A stretch of 64,000 bases of DNA from NCBI RefSeq assembly GCF_963675165.1, contig NC_087389.1:5678120-5742119 (forward strand), given 5' to 3'. The notes under the pieces were generated by a model. The model was not told the DNA's origin. It saw only the letters and a list, made by a program, of their open reading frames with translations, and made no database searches. Source of the DNA: Halichondria panicea (Eukaryota > Porifera > Demospongiae > Suberitida > Halichondriidae). The position numbers were made by a program, and so were the translations under genes. Shown one piece after another: positions 9,631 through 18,484 of the stretch (within the stretch, counting starts at the first letter, position 1; each line of letters begins with the position of its first letter).

Positions 9631-10399
9631 ACACTAGCAGTAGCAATTTTCCCAGTGACACACTCTCATACAGACTTGCACACACACCACCATACACACA
9701 CACTACACAATCCCTAATTAAAGGCCCTCCACTTACATAGCGAGCTGCTCGGTCATGTGTGTCAGTTCTCCGGAGAGTGCCCAAAAAGTCTTGTACATCA
9801 TGAGATAGCGGACACAGATATTCTGACCCATAGCATCGGCCCAATCCACCGGCTTCTGGTTCTCCCTGTCCGTGTGGGTGTGTGTGTGTGTGTGTGTGGT
9901 GTGAGCGGTGTGGGTGTGTGTGGGTAGGGGAGTGATACAGCTAGACTTAGAACCTAAAACCAAAAACACGATTGCAGTTATCGTTGCTACAGTAGCTATG
10001 CGATACACACGTTTCAGACTTGAGCAAGCACTTATTACACTAACAGCACACATCCACCCTCCCACTCATACATCCGCTCACTCACCTGTATACAGTCGAG
10101 GTGTCCTCCCTGTGCGGAAAAGTGGGCGGGGGTAAGCAGCAGTATCTATGTCACTTCCGACTGTTCGTTCCTCTTCTTCACCGTCTTGAGAAGCCACTCA
10201 AGGCACTTGGCCTGTCATGTGACGAGCACGTATACCATATGAATATCATGTGACAAATAGAATAAGTTATGGATAGTCTAAGTTAGCAAATAATTATTTC
10301 GAAAAGTATAGTGGCTATTTTTATTTCTAAATCTCCCCTAAAATGTAGAGGCCAGTGGTTAGTACCAACCACCACCACCGACCAATGTGGACACATCAA

Positions 10400-10560
10400 T
10401 AGCAACCTATAACTAGGTATACACACACGCAAGAACAGCTAGTCGGACAATACGTACAATTAGCGTGTGCTACAACAATACACAAACAAACAAACTAACA
10501 ACAACACATTGCTACCAATCAGCACACACTCATCAATACCATATAGCTATTTCAACGGGA
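10400..10560. repeat. Duplicated non-coding block
   Basis: From tagcaacctataactaggta to catatagctatttcaa, almost identical to 12680-12842. The block precedes a dynein-derived stretch in both places. I see no gene in it. Confidence 0.8.
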
Positions 10561-10714
10561 TACAAAATTAATCTTTTAATCGTGAAAATGCATAATTCAA
10601 GTTATGAGCACTCAAAGTTAGCTATCAAAACAGAACCATGCAGTTTGGATACTCACCAAGGTTGGATAACAACTATTTGAGCGACAATAACTTGCGTACC
10701 ATTCGTCCAATCTC

Positions 10715-10802
10715 ATGTCTTGTTCTCTTCCATCTGTCCCCTCTCATTGATTAGTGTGAGTGTGTCAGCTAGTACATGTACCTCTAGGACCTTGGTCTTG
10801 CC
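10715..10802 (-). pseudogene. Solo fragment of dynein AAA2 exon 4
   Basis: The 5' part of the exon that encodes [20 protein letters not shown] is present, with the same cctggtgtgtg microsatellite beside it; the rest of the exon is missing. It is a truncated fifth trace of the dynein duplication. Confidence 0.75.
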
Positions 10803-11406
10803 TGGTGTGTGTGTGTCTGTGTGTGGGGTGTGTGTGTGTGTGTGTGTGTGGGTGCCCTAAAATCCTTATCATTACCACAACACCACCATACAATGTTGCT
10901 ATAATTATAAGCAAACAACATGTAGTCCTAAGATATGATGGCTTCTAGAACTTGTATGGTACTTTTTAGGGCTAATATTTTCTGGCTAATCTTCGAGACC
11001 CTCGACAATTCCCCGCTATAAGGTGGTATCAATGGTAGATGCTCTTATCTACTCTTGGTGGTATGGAAACTCACATACAAATTATGGTGAGGATTTGAAG
11101 TGGAGAATGGGCTGGGACTAGCTTGCATATACCAGCAGATATACCTGTATAGCTACTAATCTGTCCACTGCATGTATGGAAAGCAGTGTGAAGGCTGAAC
11201 AGCATGCAAGTCTCAGCATAAAGCGTTAATTGGTAGATCCCCAGTGTTCTATGAGTTCCCATAGTCTAGTTCTAGAAGCCATCATTGCTCTTCTTATTTA
11301 TAACTATACTACATGCATGTACATGTATTTATACTATTTGCATAGCAACATTGTATGGTGGTTTGTGGTAATGCAGTGAATGATTTAGCAAGGTCTGTGC
11401 TAACAT

Positions 11407-11883
11407 AGGGATTGGAAACGGAAGTAGCGTCAGGTGACATTTTAGATTGAATTTGCAGCATGGCACCAGACAGCCTTTGATGTCAATCCGTGTTACGGTT
11501 GCTCAACACGCGGGAAACAATGTTTCATGAATTATGATCACTACAAGATATTCAGAGCCCCCCTAAAACGTCATTCTCATGCCCCCTAATGATGAGCATC
11601 AGTTGGAAAAGAAAAGTACATTTTGACTTTTGTGAAGATAGCTAGAGGTACAAAATGTTCTTCGTCACGCTATGAAGTCTTTATGTACCTAGAATGCTTC
11701 CAATATAGCTAAGACTGTGCAACTCATCGGTGTACTGTGTCCCACCCTATATGGTCTCAAGTGTCAGTTGGAAGTGCAAGTTTTAGTACAAATATAAGTA
11801 GCAGACATTCGAAGGTACTATCTAGCCTAGATACACAGCCTCGATTGCGGATATAATTCGAGGAACTTCCGTTTCCAATCCCT
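11407..11883. mobile_element. TIR element, AGGGATTGGAAACGGAAGT ends
   Basis: The left end agggattggaaacggaagt pairs with acttccgtttccaatccct at the right (19 bp). It is absent from the duplicate at about 28350-28400, where agcaaggtctgtgc continues directly toward the next exon. No open frame of note; a non-autonomous DNA element. I could not define a target duplication because the right flank differs. Confidence 0.8.
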
Positions 11884-11917
11884 CTCCCTATTCAATCTAT
11901 GGTAGCACTCACTGTAC

Positions 11918-11997
11918 CTGTAGTCCTGCCTGCAGCTGTTGGGTCTGTCCTGCCAGACAAGAGCTCTCTTGTATCAGCTCCGGTCCTCCTCACTATC
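11918..11997 (-). CDS. 80-base duplicated exon, VRRTGADTRELLSGRTDP
   Basis: Bounded by CACAG and GTACAG on the minus strand; the open frame is IVRRTGADTRELLSGRTDP followed by TAAGRTT. The same 80-base exon, with the same borders, stands at 28405-28484 and 45385-45464, each beside a (TG)n array. The product is unknown. The other two frames contain stops, which supports this frame. The exon recurs with both the ankyrin and the dynein blocks, so its parent gene is uncertain. Confidence 0.5.
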
Positions 11998-12539
11998 CTG
12001 TGAGGGTGTGAGGTGTGTGTGGAGTGTGAGGGTGTGTGGGGGTGTAGGGTGTGTGGAGTGTGTGTGGGGGTGTAGGGTGTGTGAGGTATGTGTTGAGTGT
12101 GAGGGTGTGTGGAGTGTGTGTGGGGGTGTGTGGAGTGTGTGAAGGTTACCAATTATATGACAGATTTTCATCAAAAATTCATGGACCAGTAAAAAATAAA
12201 AATTAAGAGGGAGGTTTTAGATGGTTTTAATAGCTGGTTATTTTAGAGGCACGAAATTTTCGAGGTTTTCGAGGATTGACCCAGAAACAGGCAGGCTGGT
12301 AAAAAAATTAAATTAAAAGGGACATCGAGTTTTTAGACAGTTTCTGCACGTAGAGAAGTTGTTAGGCTTCCCTGAACATGTTGTGGTAACTAATAAGCCT
12401 TATAAGGAAGTAACAGTAGTTGTTGGGTTCACAAAAGGGACTCATGAAACTTGTAGCTTGTAAAACAGGGAAGCTAAAGCTGCACCAAATAGCAGTGTGT
12501 GCTGACTGGAGGTCAGAGGTCAAGTGTAGCCTACAACCA

Positions 12540-12700
12540 AATTGAGTTGATTAAAGTATCAAGTCTCCAATGGATACAATAGATACATGTACAATGGAGA
12601 CACAAGGCTAACAACCAAAAGAGTCTGTTTTTACCCAGCGTATACGCTACATTAGAGACAAGTTGTCCTAGGAACAAGCAATGCAATAGCAACCTATAAC
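12540..12700. repeat. Duplicated non-coding block shared with 44790-44940
   Basis: aagtatcaagtctccaatggatac..acaagttgtcctaggaacaag occurs in both places. Between 12000 and 12950 I see no gene, only duplicated intronic sequence (12160-12460 matches 28540-28850 and 47990-48300). Confidence 0.65.
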
Positions 12701-12957
12701 TAGGTATACACACACGCATGAACAGCTAGTCGGACAATACGCACAATTAGCGTGTGCTACAACAATACACAAACAAACAAACTAACAACAACACATTGCT
12801 ACCAATCAGCACACACTCATCAATACCATATAGCTATTTCAAAGGGAGATTTGACAAAAATTACAGGCTACCAAAAACAGCTGAATTGTTGAAAAGCTAT
12901 AGCCTTGTGCTTTTGTTACAATAGAGCGCAACTATATATGCACACGCTTAGGCTCAC

Positions 12958-13145
12958 CTGAATGTGTTGGCTACCACACCATCAGTCCACTCGTGTGACA
13001 CAGGGTACCAAACAGTTGACCCTTAGTGACAGCCTTGGGGTTGATGACTCTATAACCTGTCTTGTTCTCTTCCATCTGTCCCCTCTCATTGATTAGTGTG
13101 AGTGTGTCAGCTAGTACATGTACCTCTAGGACCTTGGTCTTGCCT

Positions 13146-13187
<42 letters not shown>

Positions 13188-13994
13188 GGGGGGGTTACTA
13201 CGGTAGATGAATAGCAATGGTATTGTACATAGGAGGGAGGTTGTTAAACACTTTAAATTCCACTACAACATGACCTTATAAAGTACAAGTGGTACTGGGG
13301 CTCCTTAAACGGCCATAACTTTAGTTGCCATTTCAAATTTTGAGGGATTTTCTGAAAGCTATGAATCCAAAATTTGGTAGGGGAATAGTTAGATCGCAAA
13401 GATTTTTTACTGGCAAAATATTCTAGCCATACGGTAGGCCTCTCCTAGCTTATAGTACCATACCTTGGGTAGGTTGACGTCCATGATGGATCTGAGCAGT
13501 AACACGTCTTCATGTTCGTTAGGGTACTTCAGTTTCAGATGACCGGCTGCCACCAACACTGACTGGACTGCACGCATGCCTACAGTGTACAATAGTGAGT
13601 AGGTCGAGTATACAGTACAGTGAGTTGTACCCACCATAGTCAGAATGGAGTTGGCTGGAGAGTTGCTCTGAACACAGTCGATAGGTCATAACAATCTTGA
13701 CGGCCAGATTACGAGCATCCATAAAACCATAAGAGTAGAGAGAGATCTCTCCAATCATGGCATAGTCTGGCACCATCATGGCCACTGTACGAAACAACAC
13801 CTACAGAGAGAAATATTGAAATGCATAGAGGCTAAATAGAAAGCACCGATAGTTACCTTTAGATTGTCTGGTAGTTCAGAGCGGCCAGCATAACCTGGGT
13901 TCATGGTTCATGGTGATGCAGACAAAGCACGATGGACGCAGGTTCAGAGTAGTGCCCTCAAATACAAATGTCTTTAGATGAGTTTTCACTGCTC
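12958..13994 (-). pseudogene. Dynein heavy chain fragment, copy B
   Basis: Exons 1 (about 13994-13857), 2 (13800-13635), 3 (13579-13464) and 4 (13143-12958) match copy A; the AAA2 Walker B exon (exon 5) is absent because the block ends just beyond exon 4. It has the same 7-base duplication in exon 1 as copies A and C. Exon 4 also lacks 7 bases (cacagggtaccaaacag against cacagggtcaaactgaccaaac), another frameshift. Exon 2 here keeps the usual [11 protein letters not shown] and TYRLCSEQ residues. A (TG)n array at 13148-13186 adjoins exon 4. Confidence 0.88.
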
Positions 13995-14078
13995 TCAAGA
14001 TGGACAAATGTATAGAGTAATTATAGGGATTGTTGAACAGCCATAATAATTATAATTTTTTTTTATATAAAATTATAC

Positions 14079-14422
14079 TACCGTAAGACCTCGATTTAAG
14101 GCGACCCTCCAAATATGCGACATATGGGAGCTTCAGCAATTTTCTGATCTCTAAAAGTAGCTACGTTGATAATTATTTTATAATGTCGCGTTCTAAATAG
14201 AGGTATAAAAATGTAGCCACTCCCTAGCCTCGATTGTAGCCTACTGGAAAATCAGTTTTTTTAAGCGGCCTGAAATCGAGGCAAGTAGACTCTGTAAAGA
14301 TACCTCCAATTAGATGAGACCCTCTAAATATGCGACACCAGGGCTTCAATATAATTTTTCAACCTCCAAAAGATGCGACCTCTGGCTTCGTAATTATTAA
14401 AAAGTGTCGCGATCTTATGGTA
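14079..14422. mobile_element. MITE family C, second copy
   Basis: Same termini and place relative to the dynein block as 2137-2491, but the right end has lost part of the inverted repeat (gtgtcgcgatcttatggta). Confidence 0.78.
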
Positions 14423-14700
14423 TGAACCTACAGCATTCTCTAGGATGCTCCTCTCCTGGTCCTCCACTGACTTGTGATAGAGCTACTCACCACACAGCCT
14501 CATCTGACAACACACCTGAAACAAGGGACAACAATTTGTTATAATTATGTTGGAGAACAATAAATACTGTAATAGTGCTGCTCACAAGCATCACTTACAG
14601 GAAGATAGACTCTTTAAGCCTGCACTCAGTATTGTATTCATTCTTGCTTTGAATCTCTTTAGTTTCTGATCCTCGTGGCACCATCAAAGCAGAACTCAAA

Positions 14701-14794
14701 AGTAGTGAGGGAGGGGGAGGGGCTGGTGTTTTATTCATTTCCCTTTAGCCTATGAAAGGAAATGAATAAAACACCAGCCCCGCCCCCTCCCACT
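14701..14794. mobile_element. Hairpin MITE family J, second copy
   Basis: The arms are gaggggctggtgttttattcat and its complement, as at 2782-2873. Confidence 0.82.
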
Positions 14795-14879
14795 AATTAA
14801 TTGTCTCTCAAGAACTTATGACAATGACAATTTATAGCACCAATAGAACAACAGACAAATAGTAATAATTAATGTCCAA

Positions 14880-15100
14880 AATTGTAGACCACAGTCAATA
14901 ATTGTATCAAATTATCATTTGAGGACAACACAATGAATGAGGTATAATTATACAAAAACAAAGTGTGTAAATTATGTTCAGTTCAAGTCCAAGAAGCAGC
15001 TGTCACAGACTCTGACCAACTTCTTTGAGGAGGGCAGCTGGGTGCTTTGTGAAGTGCACTGTTGGCAAAATATAATCCTGCGTGTGTGTGTGTGTGTGTG
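14880..15100. repeat. Dispersed duplicate of 27205-27415
   Basis: ccaaaattgtagaccacagtc through to the (tg)n array is shared by both loci. The minus strand of the second copy is open (PTVHFTKHPAALL), but the first copy breaks the frame, so I do not call an exon. Confidence 0.7.
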
Positions 15101-15382
15101 TGGCTAAATCTGACCTTGAGGGAGGCTTACAAAACAAGAAAACAAGAAAACAAGAGTCTCAATTAAAGTGGATTAATCAATACATGTATAGGTACAGTGT
15201 AGGCAGGCCTTCATACTTGTGTACTAAGCAAAGCAATTAGTGAAGGAGCTTGTACATAACTTGTTACAAATGATCTAATTTCAACCACTTTTGGAAAGCT
15301 ATATAAAAGGAGCATTGTTTAACGTTACACACACATGTACATTAATAAAGAGCCCTAAACTGAGCTACTACAATTAAAACAA

Positions 15383-15980
15383 CTATCATCACCTGACAGC
15401 AACTCCCTGGTGGTGTAGAGGGAGCGAAATGGTTCCTCTGGTGGATCTCTCTTACTCTCCTCCATCCTGAGTTGAGTGACAGTCGTCCATTCGGCTGCTA
15501 GATGGTGGTCACTGTGAAGGTCACTCTAGGTCAAATGAACACGACTGTCTTTATATAATTAAGATGTGACTGATTTTAGGGGGCTCACTCTCGAGTAGTG
15601 GTTCTCTCCACGTCTCCTCAATCTGATGGAGGCTCAGGTTGTCTTGGTGAAGTTTCTCCTCACCCACACCCTCTGGTAATGGCAGCTCGTATGTAGGTAC
15701 CTCAATGTCCACCACTGGAAACCTGCACACGAGGATCACATGATCATTACTATACATACAGACATTGAAGAAACGTACACACAACATAGAATGTTTAGGG
15801 TAGGTGTGATTGTGCTATAATGAAGGAGCTGCTTTCACCTGTCTTTTCTCCAGGCCTTGTCCACAACTCTCTCTCCAGGAGCCCAGAATTACGGTGTGCA
15901 TAAGACAACTTACTGTCCATGTGTTCAGTCCTGTTTTGAGATTTGAAGGTGTCTTTGACTAAAAAGTAATATTGAAACAT
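15383..15980 (-). CDS. Probable exons of an unidentified gene
   Basis: Three minus-strand open stretches with plausible splice borders. About 15975-15842: LSYAHRNSGLLERELWTRPG, ending ACAG-GTGAAA. 15722-15596: FPVVDIEVPTYELPLPEGVG and then DNLSLHQIEETWREPLLE, ending before GTGAGC. 15460-15383: MEESKRDPPEEPFRSLYTTR, ending TCAG-GTGATG. Residue composition is protein-like (Glu/Pro/Leu, few rare residues). The phase between the second and third exons does not match for the natural-looking frame, so one border may be wrong. Not recognised. Confidence 0.45.
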
Positions 15981-16185
15981 CCTTTCAACTCCTAATCAGA
16001 GTTGATTGTGTGGGTGTTAACGTTGCTAAGTACGTGTACATACTGTGCATGCTCAGTTCAACTTTTCACATTCTACCACAACAATGTATTGTAAAAAGCA
16101 CAGCATCAATAATAAGCTCACACATTATAATTACAGAGACACAAACAACATCAAAGTAAAGAACAGTTAATTATCAGTTTCAGTT

Positions 16186-16436
16186 TCAGTTTCGGTCTGT
16201 ATTGTCTACAATGAATCTACAAATGTCTGTAGCAGTGTCTCCTCTTCTCAGTCCTATGGTAATTTCCACCAAGGCCCTAAAGGTAGCTCTGGAAGGATTC
16301 ACTCTTTGCCACACTCTCAATGCATGAGCCACTCCAGCTTGATTGCTACAACGACGTGTGACATCAGTTACACCATCACGGTCGGCTGAGTTGAGGTTGA
16401 GTCGATCGAGCAGGTTTGGAGTTGTGGATTGATTCA
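16186..16436 (-). CDS. Terminal exon: second death-fold half
   Basis: Reads VNQSTTPNLLDRLNLNSADR and then ALRVWQRVNPSRATFRALVE, ending FIVDNTDRN-stop. The spacing LL..L.L, ALxxW, P..ATFxxLVE fits helices 2-5 of a death domain. In the degenerate relative at 51.9-52.2 kb this part follows the SDI..AEH half directly, with no exon between. Confidence 0.8.
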
Positions 16437-18408
16437 CTGCATGAAGAAATAAAGACATCACTAAAATGACAATTTAATGTAAATACAATTTTCGTGGTAG
16501 TCTATATCAATCACTATAAAAATGGCGAATAAAAAAAAAGCACAAACAGTTACCTGTGATGCTGTCAGCCAAATTGATGAGCTCCACTGTGGGCTTTTTG
16601 AGACCATCTGACAGGAGACTCCATGTTACATGTTGTGTACTCAGGAGCTTGGCCAACATTTCACGCAAGGACGACACAATATCGCCACGATGCTTGCTAT
16701 CGATGTTGGTGAGATCAGGATAACTGAGACCTAGAGCCAATCCCAGATCGAACCAATGAGGGCTGGCACTTTTAAGTTTCTCGTAAACATGTTGTAGATC
16801 GTAAATTGTCAAAGCCTGTACAAAACAACAATCTCAACAGGTTTCATTTGGTGGGGATTTCATTATAGTGATGGTTCATTGCCACTCGGAAATACCTTCT
16901 AGAGGAAACTCAATGGGAATACAATTGAGGGGTTCTGGTGAACAATATTCTTAACAGGGCAGATATAGTAATGAATTCCTGGGGTCACGAACCCTCTAAA
17001 TATATACATATCATCAACACCCTAATATCATACACGTGCACCATTTGCTCCCCTTGCCAAAATGTCAGGAGGATAAGTAGATACAAGATTTAGAGTACTG
17101 CCTACCTTGTGCACGTTCAGTAGGTGAGGAAATTTCTCTGCGATTAGAACGATGTCACTCTCAGGGATTTCTTGATCTAGTTGTTGGTCCCTCACTCCAG
17201 TCTTCTTACACACATCTTCCATTACTGTAACAGAGGACAATTCACCTGAACATAACAAAGAAAAACAAGTAAAAATATTGGGTCAAAAAGTAATTATTCG
17301 CGACATATATAATACTATATATATTATAAGCGACATAACAGCAACCAATGGAGATTTTTTAGGACACTGTTAAGTCTGAGTTGGCGCTTACAATTACAGT
17401 GCAGCATCCATGCAGCTTATAGAGAGTAGATTACCACAACTGTGTGAGTGGCTGTACTTAAATGTTGATAATTATCTTTTGATTGAAACCTTTCTAAGAA
17501 ATGGTGCTGATACCATTGTGTAGGTGAATGACCAAACTACAAAAATGTTTCTATGGAAACACGAGGTGGTGGGTTTGGGGGGATTAATAAGAACAACAGC
17601 AAATTGTTATAGTGGGTATAATCGACTAACCTTAAACAGCTAAGGTCTCAGACTTACATAAGTTAAATGGTTTAGGTATCCTTTATGGGTCTACAAATGT
17701 CCACAGTGTATATAATTCATGATTTACTGGTTTTTAGGTATACTTTTGGTTAGAGTAAGAAAAATTAATAGCTTCTATAATATTATAGCTTTCAAATGTC
17801 TGTAAGTAAGTTCACAGATAAAGGGGCTACATACCGGAGTATTGCTGATCACTCTTTCTCTCAGTCTTCATAAGAGTATCTCCCGTAGCAGAGGATGGTT
17901 TTCCTAATTGAAGGGAAACATAATTATAATAATTGTTACAGTAATGAAAGCACCGCGGGTGCTGATGCCTCGGTGGAGGTGCCAACGCTACAAAACATAA
18001 AGCTGCTAATAGCATTAATGAATTTGCTGCATGCAGGCAGAATCCAGAGCAGAGTCCAAAATCACAGGGAAACTCAAAGAGTGCATGGGTAATCATCGAC
18101 CACGATTGTTTAAGTATAAGATTAATGGCAGCATCAGCAGAGCCTTGCAGCTCTCTTCTCACTCTTGCAGCTACCAATAGCTAGCGTTCTAGTGCAAGCT
18201 AACTACTAAGTAGAGTAGCAACACTCGGTGAACAAGTTTGGCTTATACGTGCTCTTCTGAAAAGGCTGTGATCGTATTCCAAGTAAGCAAAACTAGGCAT
18301 AATTCGAGAACGAAGCAGTATTTTGCAAATCCATGAATTTAAATCCAAGAGAGCATGACTATAGAAACTGTTACTTGCACTGGATCGATCCTTGAGCAGC
18401 TGTAGCAG

Positions 18409-18484
<76 letters not shown>

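Larger units (their letters stand above)
7599..10205 (-). pseudogene. Ankyrin/coiled-coil gene, copy A (degraded)
   Basis: Minus-strand exons by comparison with copy B (39891-43626). Ankyrin exon 10205-10086: CLEWLLKTVKKRNEQSE-like, but about 27 bases encoding the ankyrin TPAH core are lost and the frame breaks. Exon 9873-9737: HTDRENQKPVDWADAMGQN, with its 5' part replaced by a (TG)n array. Pro-rich exon 9412-9209: VWKAPPEPPTTPKRSSNRPP. Exon 8475-8346: KQMTSVAQRMNANREARK..TRTFSPLTPIIQ. Terminal exon 7789-7599: a 29-base deletion shifts the frame before SPGQSPSHSHHGKLDGDS, and it ends EHIRKKKLLLA-stop. The coiled-coil exon of copy B is missing. I suspect a synphilin-like or other ankyrin scaffold protein but cannot confirm. 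Several independent lesions make it a pseudogene. Confidence 0.7.
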
